Shown piece after piece: positions 1 through 9,288 of a stretch of DNA of 20,068 bases. The notes under the pieces were generated by a model. It did no database searches. It saw only the letters and a list, made by a program, of their open reading frames with translations, and was not told the DNA's origin. The translations under genes and the position numbers were made by a program. Source of the DNA: Acanthaster planci (Eukaryota; Echinodermata; Asteroidea; Valvatida; Acanthasteridae); contig NW_019091392.1 in assembly GCF_001949145.1 (NCBI RefSeq), positions 1,326,608 through 1,346,675 of the forward strand, given 5' to 3'. Numbering within the stretch: the stretch's first letter is position 1; each line of letters begins with the position of its first letter.

Positions 1-53
1 AATGAAGCAGCAAACCGCATACAAGAATGTTGGCATGTAAGTTATACTGGTAC

Positions 54-398
54 CAAGGTTGTAGCTATGCTGGCTGGTGCTGGCCGGTGCTAGCCACCAC
101 TCAGGATGAAAAATGAAACTTGCCAACCAGCACAAATTCCAATCTGGATTGTGAAATCTCACCTTTTAGTCATTGACTGGCCAGATGTTCGTTTTTCTTC
201 CTTTTGCAAGCGCTGATTTTTCAGTTTTTCTTTTTTTACCGATGCAATGGCCAGGCTAAACTTTTTATGAACAGCAGTGAACAGTAGTGTACATGTACTT
301 ACACGTACATGGTCGGCTCGAGAGTGCATACATGTACATTGCAACCAGCATTCTGTACAAAAATAGCCGGCACTGAAAACCTCCTAGCTACAACCCTG
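54..398. mobile_element. hAT-like non-autonomous element (degraded)
   Basis: The left end reads CAAGGTTGTAGCTATGC and the right end, reverse-complemented, reads CAGGGTTGTAGCTAGGAG. Both arms continue with related CTGGCC/GCCGGC-type sequence. CAGGGTTGTAGCTAG-like termini are typical of hAT MITEs. The flanking 8-mers do not match convincingly, so the target duplication is lost or the boundaries are a few bases off. There is no transposase. Confidence 0.45.
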
Positions 399-444
399 AT
401 AAATACAAAGGCATAATGTACATGGTATTCACAAAATGCAGTTT

Positions 445-693
445 GCCACTTTGTAAACATGATGATGAACTCAGAGAGTAGCTACTAGGAGTTCACAGAG
501 CTAGGCACTTTGCAAGTACTCAATACAGCCACTTTGTAAACATGACGATGAACTCAGAGAGTAGCTACTAGGAGTTCACAGAGCTAGGCACTTTGCAAGT
601 ACTCAATACAGCCACTTTGTAAACATGACGATGAACTCAGAGAGTAGCTACTAGGAGTTCACAGAGCTAGGCACTTTGCAAGTACTCAATACA
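445..693. repeat. 83-bp tandem repeat, three copies
   Basis: Copies start at 445, 528 and 611, each beginning GCCACTTTGTAAACATGA and ending CAAGTACTCAATACA. They are almost identical; the main change is GATGATG to GACGATG in copy 1. Each unit holds an imperfect palindrome: GAACTC and GAGTTC flank a GTAGCTAC core. The near identity points to recent duplication. Confidence 0.97.
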
Positions 694-1412
694 GTTATAT
701 GGGTAATGACAACATCAAAACTTGCCCAAATTCAATATTTAGCATTTGATCTGTTGAGGGCGATGCCGGCAACACTCATAACCTTTGCAAACGTACATGT
801 ACGTATAAAAATAGAAACCCACTGTTTGCAACCACTGAAAGTAATTTTATGGGAAGAATGCAACCTTAATACTTGAAGTAAATGTATTTTAGCTGTGATG
901 GAAATAGCTGGATTCACACTGCAAAATGGGACACATTTTGCATGGAAAGTGAGCCAAACATGATATTGATGTGCTATTTTTGCGAATGAAAATTTCTCGT
1001 AAAATCATGCAAAACAATGGCCATACAACCCGCTCCCGCTGGTCACCGTGCACGCAGCGAGCTCACGGCATGGATCGGATCGGAAACTGGCCTTGTGCGG
1101 AGCGCTAGCGGCTTCAAAGCAAAAATGAATTGTTTGACAAAACTAACTCGCGCCCAGTTTCTTGTCCTAGTTTTGCGCAGCGCGAGGCCCAAGGATCATG
1201 GGGGGAAACGAGGTTGCTGTGATTTGGTGGGATTATATAGCACGTGTAGTTCAGTACAATACGGTACGAGTGCACACATCAGGCAAAAATATACATTAAA
1301 CGTGGGATAAGTGGCACCATGAAGTACACGTTGGTACATACATCCCAAGCACGATACCAACTTCGCACGTACGTATTGTGCATAAGCACGTGTTAACTTC
1401 TGTCATTTCCTG

Positions 1413-1637
1413 GTGATCAATGCGCAACAAAAATGCCGAAAGCACCGTCCAAATGCACCGTTGAAAACCGGCAGAGCAGAGAGATATGCCATGGCTGAAA
1501 CAAAAGAATCAGTTGGAAGATATGGCCTTTACTGTGAGTCATGTAGCTTGCAAGAGGCCAAAATCAAAGCCGTTCGAAAGTCTGCAGAACATTCGTCAGA
1601 TCTCAATGAAAGCACCAACTCTGGCAGTGACTTCTGA
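1413..1637 (+). other. Unrecognised short open frame, doubtful
   Basis: Open frame of 74 codons ending ...NESTNSGSDF. A second open frame, read from the ATG at about 1487, runs through the same bases for 56 codons and includes a donor-like ACT|GTGAGT at about 1531. I recognise neither product. The region follows a GC-rich block and a TATATA stretch near 1231, so a small exon or a decayed element on the strand opposite XRN2 is possible. Chance is also likely at this length. Confidence 0.15.
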
Positions 1638-2000
1638 TCTGTGCAATATGCAGTGATGTATCCCATTTCCCTTTTCTTGTTAAGTATTTGACTTATGTGT
1701 AAGTCACCAACCGTTATAGGTCAAATGTAGAACATTTCAGGAGCTAAAATGGCACCCTAAAAAATCATGAATAGGGACTCGCTGATAGCAGGTTTTTGTT
1801 TATTCTCTCCTTGTGTAAAAATTAGTTTCTCCACCCAAGTTTTGGCCAGAGCCATAACCAACCACCATGCTATACCATACCTGTGGGTTGTTTCAATGTT
1901 TTGCCTTGGTGTACACATCAGTCGATATGTAAACTGTATACCATGGTATAATGGTACTGAATTAGGCCTATTTATTTTTTGCTAGTCAATTTCATCAAAA

Positions 2001-2028
2001 TGCTAATCAAATGACAATATGATTAGCA
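2001..2028. repeat. Short perfect hairpin
   Basis: TGCTAATCA at 2001-2009 pairs with TGATTAGCA at 2020-2028. A third TTGCTAATCAA follows at about 2032. It lies in AT-rich intron sequence. No function is implied. Confidence 0.7.
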
Positions 2029-2236
2029 AATTTGCTAATCAATTTTATTTTGTTATTTCCATCACTGTTTGGGGTGTTCTCAATTGTAAGTCCCTGCCAC
2101 ATCATGTGGTTCAAGGAGAGGTGTATTGCATATAGGCATCCCAATTTTTCTCCCCAAAAACTAGGCCAATTTGAGAAATTTCCTGATCCAAGAAAGAGAT
2201 TGCAGGTCAGGTGTATTTCCACCACTTCTGTCTGAC

Positions 2237-2410
2237 CTGGATTCCTTGGAGGCCCTGAAGCGACGGGATCTCTGCTGGTTCATCTTTGCCCTGGGTGCCA
2301 CGCCATCGATGGCCATGTACAGCAGCCGTCGCGGCCGGATGATGCGCATCAGTCTGTCGATGTACTCGAAGATGGCCACCATCATCTCGTCCTCGTTCTT
2401 TGGGGCCGGC
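2237..2410 (-). CDS. XRN2: XRN2 coding exon 3 ([18 protein letters not shown] block)
   Basis: A strong pyrimidine tract and TAG acceptor end at 2411; the donor GTCAGA starts at 2236. The 174 bases enter in phase 2 and leave in phase 2, so residue 68 (Lys) is split across the junction. It encodes [40 protein letters not shown] and [18 protein letters not shown]. This is the most conserved XRN2 stretch. The exon is visibly richer in G+C than its flanks. The next exon, expected to encode a charged helix after RASKE, was not found between here and the left edge. Confidence 0.96.
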
Positions 2411-5400
2411 CTATCAGACAGAAGGAAAGAAACAGACAGCATAAGGTCCTATTCTACAACTTGAATTGTACAACTCTCCCAGATGATATTAGCATTGCCT
2501 AGCACACAGTGAAAAATGCTGCCACCACTCAGTTCACTCCAGAGCCTCCCCTACTCACTAAAGAGAAAGTGTACACGGATTTCCAAGGGTGTTGTCCCAA
2601 ACTAGTCCACGTCGTTTCCTCCATCATGTCTCTTTGAATACCATTATACTATACTACATGTATCTGCATGAAAGTGGAGCAGTTTTCATTCGTTCATAAC
2701 CAGCTGAACCAACAGCTATGAAAGCAGTCATCACCACTAAAGAGGAGGTCAAATACAACGAAATCTTTCTCCATCGTAGCTCATCAGCTGACTGGTTCCT
2801 TTTCTCAATTACTTTTGACAAACAGTGCACAGACTGTGAAAGATATTGCTGTCTGGTGCAAGTGGTCCATGTTGGGACTGCTAGTGAGCAAAGCCGCTCT
2901 ACCGTGTTGTGGAACTTGGTCCACTAAATGCAGGAATGCAACTGGATGGGGGGAACAGAGCCCTGTATGTTCCATTGTTGTCCTGTAGATTAAGCATAAC
3001 ATCCTTCAATTTTAATATGATTTTGCACACACCCTAGGGAGTTAGGGTTGAGGAATCTAGATCCATCCTTGACACTACATGTACACTGTGCACCAAATCA
3101 AATAGGGGAGGGATAAATGAAATGGTCATGATCATCCCACTCACTTGTTTTCTGGGTGGCAGCAGGGATGGATGATGCCATTCATGTCCAGGTAAAGATT
3201 GTCAAACTCAATGTCATTGAGGTTGGGTTCGCTGATGTCCACTGGCACCGGTACACCATCCACCACCTTCAACTGAACATGAATTTAAAGAACAAAAATA
3301 GGAAATATTGTTGGCTCATTATCCTGGTAAAATACATGTAGATCCCCAACTACATGTGCATGTTCATAGGTGCATGCAACTATACGTATACTAGGACGGA
3401 GCATTAACATCGCATGAAAAGGGTTGGAATTGATGAGTTCTTGCGATATTTCTCAGCAAGTGTTGAAATAGTCAAAGTTGTATGTCGACTCTACAGCCAT
3501 TTTAAAAATTCCAGGCTGATCTATTCACCTCTTCATTCTGAAGTAAGTGACACCATTAAAAATATGTGTACATGTATTTCAAATGGAACCTCAGAGGCAC
3601 AAGTTGCTGTCCTTAAATGTGCTGAAAAGTGGAGGGGGTTATCCAGGTAATATCCCACAGTGATGAGTCGTACTGAATGATGGTAAAATGTAACAGATTC
3701 AGTAAAGTTCCATGTGCATAATGACCTGAAGGAGAAAGAAATCCCTGAACTGAGTTTATAATATCCAAAAAAAATTAGAAACATTATTAGGCCAGCAAAA
3801 CTGTCAAGAATCCATCCAGCAGTAGACGGAACTTTACCTTGCCATGAGACAATCATTTGAATTCCCTGAAATATTCTGGTTAAATTATGTACCCGGACTT
3901 AACATCTGAGTGTTTGAAGTTTAGCGGCTAGCCGCAATGAATTTTTCTAGACAATTTTTCTGTATTACTCTGTATTCTTCTTCAATACATGAAAACTCTT
4001 TTACATTCCTGTTTGCTTAAAATGCACTGAAAACTTCACTTTTTTAAACACTTAAAATTAGCCATGCTTTCCTGGACAACTGAGGGCACTGTTGCTAAGA
4101 TGTAATCCACGGAAGACTACGGCCGTGTCCCAAATGAGCTTCCAGAGCTGCCGCTAGGTCTTTTCGGTGGAGGGGGTTAGTATTGGGGGTATCTTTACTT
4201 GTTTTCATCACGTGACCGCCATGAGGACACGCCACATGCTGTGCTAAGTACATGTAGCTGTCACAGATTGCAAGACTTGGAAATCCCCCCCCCCCGCCAC
4301 CATGACCACCAAAAATGGTCAAACTACACGTAAGATGCAGAACAAACACGGTCATTGGTGGGCTCAATGCATGCGCAATCTGATAAACACAAATGGCATG
4401 AACAGAGTGACCGTCAGCAGGTGGAAGCAAGAAATTGGTGAGCAAAAATCTAATTTTTTAAAAAAAAATACGCCTTGAAACCTTGTAAAACCCTTTAAGA
4501 GCTATAGATTACTCAGGTTTGCCAACGGGAAAATTTGATTTAATAGCTTTGTTACACCTTTGAATCATTCACCTCTCAAGTTCGACTCCAAAAACCCATA
4601 GCTATGATAGCGTTACAACACCATGTAAACTGTTTTGGCTCCAAGTCACAAGGAGTATCACAGAGTAGTCACTTTGAGTTCTCAAGTAGGATGCCAGTCA
4701 TTAGTCCCTACAGTGACATAGACCTACAGAGAGAAAAATACATGCATGTGCCCACTCAAAGTCATATGCTTACAATGCCATGTCATGAAGTGCCATTTTT
4801 AGATGAATTGTGTCAAGTGTGAGATGTATAAACTTGGATAAAGTTAAGAAATTTTCTACAGGAATTAGTCAACTGTAGTGCTGCAGTTGGGCCAGCCCAG
4901 CACCAGCATAATTTTCTGCATAGTGCCTGCTGCAGGCATTTGCGCCGTTGGTTTACGTGACGGATGTCGAACAACCCGACCGTTTACCAACTTGACTTCC
5001 TTATTAACATTTTTTTGGGGGGGGGACTTCAATTTATTCTTATGGCTCTAGGAAAACATTCTTGGACTTTTCATTTTGTGGGGGAATAATGGCTTCGTTT
5101 AGAAACTTTTTTGGAGGGTGTACTTAATAAAACTTGATATGTCTCGATTTCTTTTGGAAATGTTTCTGGTCTCTGTTTTAATTTTTAGGGGATGGTTGCC
5201 TTCCTTATATAAACTCTTTTCTTTATTTTGACAAGTTACAACTGATATTACTTTAGAAACTTTGAAGTGAATAAAAACATGACATCACTCCATTATCATG
5301 GTGGACTGCACGGTGAAGATTCTAAATTGCATGCAACGACGGCTGGCCACATTGACCAGCGTCAGTTGCCTGACCACGCACGACATCGATGTGTCTCACA

Positions 5401-7576
5401 TTAATGTCACTGCACCCGTGCGTAGGGAAGGCAGTGTAGCCAAAATGGCAAATTAGGTGACAAACACATGACTAAGAAATCAAATTATTGTTCAAGTTAA
5501 TTACAGTTATTATAAGCTCTGATTTCTGTGAAGGTATGAGTTGTCTCATACGCAAAGTTGCGAGTTGTCTTTACTGGAAGTACGACGTCGAAGGTGCGAC
5601 TCGACAAAGGTACGAGTTGGTACAGTTACATGTATGTTGAGTCGATGGTACGAGTTGGGACAGTTGACCAACATTGACCCCTTCAACCCCCTGATCCATG
5701 GCAACAGTAAGATGCACATAGTGTTCAGTTGTGTATGTGTACAAGACGTGCGTTGATGCCACGCATACAATGCAACTTGTTCAAACATGAATCTCTGCAC
5801 GACAACAGAGGAAATGTACATGTCAATCCAAATTGAATTCTCAATAATGAAAGCTCAGTGTACCCAAAGAAAGAGCATATGTTCTACTTCAAAGCTGTAC
5901 AATGTACATCCATTTGGTGGTCTAGCCTGTTAAAGAAAGTGGCCACCTGGTGGTGAAATAAACTGTAGGCTACCAGTTTTTGATTTAATTTCGAGTGTAA
6001 CGCCCTGGAGGTTCAATGAAAATTGTGGAAACTTACTTAAAAAGTTGTCCAAAAATGACAAAATGTCTTTGACATAAGCTTAAACAAGAAATGGCTGTTA
6101 TTTCATTTCTTCATCATCAATAATGACCTTAAAATGTTTTGTGTAGCTTGTCATGCTGGAGGTATAATCAACTGTGCCTTCAACAGTAATCACACGATTT
6201 TTGCCTGTTTACTTAGACCTGGAGGTTTTAATGAAACAAATTTAAACTTAACTGAAAAATTATGGCACAATTGACAAAAATTTCCAATTTAATATTTTCC
6301 GATGTATGGCACCTTAATAAAACCCGGCCTGCAGTATTTTGAAAAACGAAGGCAGCGCTTTGTGTGTTGGAAGTCAAGGCACCTGACAGGTGCTGTAGAT
6401 GCATAATTCATGTTGTCACAGTATTGCTTAGTAATAAGTTGCACTCACACTTTGCTAGTGTAAAGTACGCCCGCAGCACGTACGTGGAGCATGGCACAGT
6501 ATTAATGTTATTCAAATTTAATTGCAACAGTTTCCTGTTCGTCTGCTTGTTGATTGTGACATTTGGGAGTGCTACCAGCGACTGTTTCCTGGTCAATACG
6601 TCTTGTGCCCCGACTACATATCGGCCTCTCCTGCGGTTCCATTAGAGGACCATGTTCGTCCATAGACTTATTGGCCAGAAACTCTACATGCCCGTATTTG
6701 AATGGGAGGAGGCAGCGAGAAGTTTAAGGTTTAAGTTTATGGAAGCCAGTCGGTGGTGACAGAGGTATTTTTGGTGAGTTTGGAAATTTTGAGAACCATT
6801 TTCACCTTATTCTATATACAGGCGTGGAGCGTTAGTATGACGATCCCATCCAAAATCGAAAAAGAGGAATACTAACCCTCCACTCAGTAGGCTAGCATGT
6901 AAATATCACACGCTGGGTTTTCAAGGCACCTTACATCGGAAAATATACGATGTTGGAAAGCCTTAGCCTAGGGTGCTCATACATGTACATGTCATATGAA
7001 AGTCCAAACTCTGAGGAATACATACGCCAGTGTAAGTAAAATTGTCGAGTCATTCTCATTTTGGAAGATTATTAGGATTCAAAGTTTGTGACAATCCTGC
7101 AGTTTGGATTTCAGGCATTAAAGACATGCCTTGAAGTAGGGCTGTGGTGGCGACAGATAAGAGATTGTAAAAGAGAGCCACTAGTAGCACTACAGCCCTA
7201 CAACTTACAAGTCTTATCGCAAATACTGCATGGGTGGTAGAAAGGCATTGTCATTGTGGGAAGGAAAAAGGAGCAGACATTACACCTTTTTCCTTCCCAT
7301 AATGACTTTCTACCATCTGACCATTGTGCGATTTGCGATAAGGCTCACGTGCGGGGCTAGGGCGTATTATCTATTAACAAACTCATTCAGAATGATGTCG
7401 GAAATAGGTGTCTTTTGTATCCTAATGGACGTGATACAACTTGTTTCGGCAAAACCCGCAAGGTTTTAATCCCTCTTTGAAGTAAAATGACCTAGGCCTA
7501 CCTTTTCCTCATTACAATGTACGACTATGGATGGGTACTTTTTACTCAACCATCTAAAGAAGGCTGGAACTCCCAT
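2237..7576 (-). CDS. XRN2: 5'-3' exoribonuclease 2 (XRN2/Rat1), N-terminal part, three exons; continues beyond the left edge
   Basis: Join on the minus strand: 7576-7502, 3272-3145, 2410-2237. XRN2 degrades 5'-monophosphorylated RNA processively in the nucleus and acts in torpedo termination of RNA polymerase II, rRNA processing and RNA surveillance. The 125 visible residues begin [16 protein letters not shown], the XRN2/Rat1 start; XRN1 would read MGVPKFYRWI. They continue with the metal-site block [13 protein letters not shown] (catalytic Asp about residue 54), [10 protein letters not shown], and [20 protein letters not shown] (second acidic site about residue 103, then the Arg-rich RNA-binding patch). 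Introns interrupt in phases 0 and 2 with GT..AG ends, and the reading frame is unbroken. Family members are about 900-1000 residues, so most of the gene lies to the left. The start sits in an ACCATGG context. Recognition comes from recalled conservation of the family, not a search. XRN2 versus XRN1 is secure. Confidence 0.96.
2411..3144 (-). other. XRN2 intron 2
   Basis: About 734 bases with GTGAGT at the 5' end and TTTCTTTCCTTCTGTCTGATAG at the 3' end in the minus-strand sense. Apart from unremarkable AT-rich sequence I see nothing in it. Confidence 0.9.
3145..3272 (-). CDS. XRN2: XRN2 coding exon 2 (first metal-binding Asp)
   Basis: Acceptor ...ATGTTCAG ends at 3273 and donor GTGAGT starts at 3144. 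The exon has 128 bases: 42 codons plus two bases (phase 2). It encodes [20 protein letters not shown], then [20 protein letters not shown]. The LDMNG Asp is a catalytic Mg-binding residue of XRN nucleases. The variable stretch before IEFDNLY differs from vertebrate XRN2, as expected for a distant animal. Confidence 0.95.
5299..5455 (+). other. Small open frame in XRN2 intron 1, doubtful
   Basis: 51 codons starting in an ATCATGG context and reading [16 protein letters not shown]..., ending ...GSVAKMAN. The local base composition is more GC- and CpG-rich than the flanks (about 5300-5450), which is why it stands out. I do not recognise the product, no splice-compatible neighbour was found, and it may be part of an old repeat. 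Confidence 0.15.
5530..5665. repeat. Degenerate short repeats of GGTACGAGTTG type
   Basis: Five related motifs follow each other at roughly 20-35-base spacing: AAGGTATGAGTTGTC, AAGTTGCGAGTTGTC, AAGGTGCGACTCGAC, AAGGTACGAGTTGG and ATGGTACGAGTTGG. The similarity is clear but the spacing is irregular. Confidence 0.6.
6004..6290. repeat. Diverged direct duplication
   Basis: The stretch from 6004 (CCTGGAGGTTCAATGAAA) resembles that from 6218 (CCTGGAGGTTTTAATGAAAC). Both run on through AAACTTA..., then ...AAAA.TT and ...TGACAAAA. Together they cover about 65 bases each. They are old copies about 214 bases apart. Confidence 0.55.
6289..6947. mobile_element. Inverted-repeat (foldback-type) element, about 660 bp
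   Basis: The left arm at 6289-6330, reverse-complemented, reads CCGGGTTTTATTAAGGTGCC then ATACATCGGAAAATATT. The right arm at 6908-6947 reads CTGGGTTTTCAAGGCACCTT then ACATCGGAAAATATA. This is good similarity over about 38 bases in opposite orientation. The interior has no transposase; an open frame at 6364-6645 is unrecognised. A smaller hairpin sits at 6824-6883. Confidence 0.55.
6824..6883. repeat. Hairpin with 15-bp arms
   Basis: GTGGAGCGTTAGTAT at 6824-6838 pairs with ATACTAACCCTCCAC at 6869-6883 with one mismatch. A related sequence, GTGGAGGGGGTTAGTATT, occurs at 4167-4184, so this is a dispersed repeat. Confidence 0.7.
7136..7201. repeat. Inverted repeat, GTAGGGCTGT arms
   Basis: GTAGGGCTGTGGTGG at the left pairs with ...CACTACAGCCCTAC at the right with one mismatch in the 13-base core. 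It directly precedes the next hairpin and may be part of one compound element. Confidence 0.6.
7213..7342. mobile_element. Fold-back MITE, about 130 bp
   Basis: The two halves are reverse complements over most of their length. CTTATCGCAAAT at 7213 pairs with ATTTGCGATAAG at 7331-7342; GGTAGAAAGGCATT pairs with AATGACTTTCTACC; and GGGAAGGAAAAAGG pairs with CCTTTTTCCTTCCC. Such near-perfect self-complementarity with a tiny loop is typical of fold-back MITEs. Confidence 0.75.
7502..7576 (-). CDS. XRN2: XRN2 coding exon 1 (start codon)
   Basis: Reads 25 codons from ATG at 7576-7574 to ...CNEEK, then the splice donor GTAGGC at 7501. It ends in phase 0. The ATG lies in a strong context (ACCATGG), and the first residues are the invariant Rat1/XRN2 N-terminus, whose Met-Gly start packs inside the catalytic domain. 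This fixes the start codon. Confidence 0.96.
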
Positions 7577-7806
7577 GGTGACGAGAATTTGATGGATAAC
7601 TTTTCAGACTTTCTGACAAACCAATATTTCCTCTCGGGATAGGCCTGTCCGTGCGTCGCGTGAGTGAAGTGAAACAGCGCCCTCTTCATTGTGTTCGGCG
7701 TGTCTTTCGATGAAGCCTTGACGCTTGAGTGGTTTGGATGTCTTGGAGGAAGAGGCGAAGGTTGTGTAAGTCGGTTCCACTGTCTGAGTTTCCTCTCACG
7801 GGCCAC
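7577..7806 (-). promoter_or_regulatory. XRN2 5' untranslated region and promoter (inferred)
   Basis: This lies directly upstream of the XRN2 start codon and is enriched in CpG (for example GTGCGTCGCGTGAG near 7651). A minus-strand open frame starts at 7806 and overlaps the XRN2 start out of frame (230-base offset). If transcribed it would be an overlapping upstream open frame. The transcription start cannot be placed from sequence alone. Confidence 0.4.
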
Positions 7807-7936
7807 TAGTAATGTTTGATTTTATTTGAGGTGTTACTTTAAAGTCATTCCTTGCTTTCGCAATCCATGCTTAATAAGCTTTAGCTGTAGGCCTACTTGT
7901 TTACTCTGCCATGTTTTGACTGGTATGTCCTATACG

Positions 7937-8274
7937 CCCCAACTTAAGCATAGGGCCCAAGTCCCAACTACATGTACGTGTATATGGGCTGGCCCAACTA
8001 TTGTCATGATTGTTGACCAATGTCTGTGGGAAATATCTCAACATTATCCAAGTCAATGTGTTTCACACTTGATGATGGCACAATTCATCTAAAATGTGGC
8101 AGTTCATCTAGCTAGCCCTATGATCGATGACATGACATTTGTAAACAAATGACTTTGGCACATGCTGGGCACATCATGCACACAGGACCTCTCTGCTGTA
8201 GTTGAGCCGGCCCAACTGTAGCATTCTAGTTGGGACGGGCCCAACTATAGTTGGGACTGATGCTGTAGTTGGGG
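7937..8274. mobile_element. CCCAACT-rich foldback element
   Basis: The left end (7937 on) carries CCCCAACTTAAGCAT and AGTCCCAACTA. The right end, reverse-complemented, carries CCCCAACTACAGCATCAGTC then CCAACTATAGTTGGG. In between, CCCAACT/AGTTGGG modules recur in both orientations (for example GGGCTGGCCCAACTA near 7987 and GCCGGCCCAACTG near 8208). A related module, CAGTTGGGCCAGCCC, also occurs near 4884. Confidence 0.5.
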
Positions 8275-8306
8275 TGTTACATACATGACACGCATGCATG
8301 ATGGAG

Positions 8307-8838
8307 GTAAGCCCAGGTTGGACGTTGTCTTCATTTCATTACAAAATGCATAGTACAGTCAGGGAGTCTGCCTGGGCTAGATGGAGGTATGACCGACACT
8401 CTTACCATCTGACCATTGAGCAAGCTCTCTAACTCTAACCAACAAGACACCCAGCCTACCCACTACTGTACCTGTGTGACGTCCGTGGGACAGAAGTGCG
8501 GTGGAGGACAAGTTTACCCCACACTTTGTGCTGGGGGTCGACGTCTTCATTGCACTGCAACTAACGTCAATCCTGTTGTAATGTAAAACTTTACATGACT
8601 GGCGTCCAACCTGGCATGCCTGGGCTTACACTTTACAGTCAGTGGCTTACTCCAATCCAACTTGGAGCATAGAAGAAGGATGCCTTGGAGTCCAAGACTA
8701 GTCGTTAGGCATCTTAGATTAAGCCTAGCCTAGGTCTACACCATCATGATGACAATTGAGCCCAGGTCAGACGCCATTCTTCATGACAGCCCTCTGTAAC
8801 GTAGTACACGTATACGGTGAGGGAGTCCATCTGAGCTG
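8307..8838. repeat. Duplicated inverted-repeat element with a tRNA-like segment
   Basis: Copy A (8307-8380) starts GTAAGCCCAGGTTGGACG and ends with GTCTGCCTGGGCTAG, forming a loose hairpin. Copy B (about 8757-8838) starts GAGCCCAGGTCAGACG and ends GAGTCCATCTGAGCTG. An inverted arm, GCGTCCAACCTGGCATGCC then TGGGCTTAC, lies at 8602-8628. Between them, the minus strand of about 8395-8460 contains GCTTGCTCAATGGTCAGATG, which resembles a tRNA D-arm/A-box, as in tRNA-derived SINEs. This last point is tentative. Confidence 0.45.
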
Positions 8839-9188
8839 AATGACCATCCACTGTCTAACATTACGCCTGTATTCGGCTTTTAAAAGCAAATTTATTGTAC
8901 TCCTTCCTGACATGCCAGACGTGCCTGAGTTGATTATCCTTTGAAAGGATTTCATTCAAAGGCAAATTGGGAAGAGTTCCATTTATGGATGCCTCTAATT
9001 TTCCTTGAAGTGACTATCAGAAAGCAATAATATGTCCCAAAAGGTCACATTTAGCAATGAAAATATGGAGGTATTCGTCATAGCTACGTACCGTATACAT
9101 GTACATAGGGTTTGTGCATAGTGTGTCAAGCAGATCAACTCAGGATAGAGTAGAATAAATTTGTGCCAGATGCAAGATTGTGCTGATG

Positions 9189-9285
9189 AACACCAGCATT
9201 ACAACCATGGTATTCATCATGTTCATGGTTTGCCAACATGTACATGTACCTCCATGAGCCATGGTACTTTACATTCGCTGGTGTT
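9189..9285. repeat. Hairpin element with AACACCAGC arms
   Basis: AACACCAGCATTACAACC then ATGG at 9189-9210 pairs, with small gaps, with the reverse complement of 9259-9285 (CCATGGTAC...GCTGGTGTT). Further CCATGG/ACATGT palindromes lie inside. It abuts the piggyBac-like element on its right. Confidence 0.6.
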
Positions 9286-9288
9286 TAA

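Larger units (their letters stand above)
1..2236 (-). other. XRN2 intron 3 (incomplete)
   Basis: No further XRN2 exon could be recognised in these 2.2 kb, so the intron extends past the left edge. It holds a hAT-like element (54-398), a triplicated 83-bp repeat (445-693), a GC-rich CpG-containing block (about 1017-1210), a pair of overlapping short open frames near 1413-1660, and a 9-bp-arm hairpin at 2001-2028. Confidence 0.6.
3273..7501 (-). other. XRN2 intron 1
   Basis: A 4.2-kb first intron. It contains homopolymer tracts (C run near 4286, G run near 5019), a small plus-strand open frame at 5299-5455, degenerate GGTACGAGTTG repeats (5530-5665), a diverged local duplication (6004/6218), an inverted-repeat element (6289-6947) with an internal hairpin, and two further hairpins (7136-7342). 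The longer open frames on either strand (3414-3650, 3533-3856, 4095-4445) have no recognisable domains and look accidental. Confidence 0.85.

Noticed and set aside
2171-2464. Plus-strand open frame over XRN2 exon 3
   Set aside because: It is the antisense shadow of the strongly conserved XRN2 exon.
3533-3856. 107-codon minus-strand open frame
   Set aside because: AT-rich intron sequence with no domain; it sits between XRN2 exons 1 and 2, whose phases join directly without it.
4095-4445. 116-codon minus-strand open frame in XRN2 intron 1
   Set aside because: No recognisable domain; its Gly run comes from a C homopolymer, and no supporting splice partners were found.
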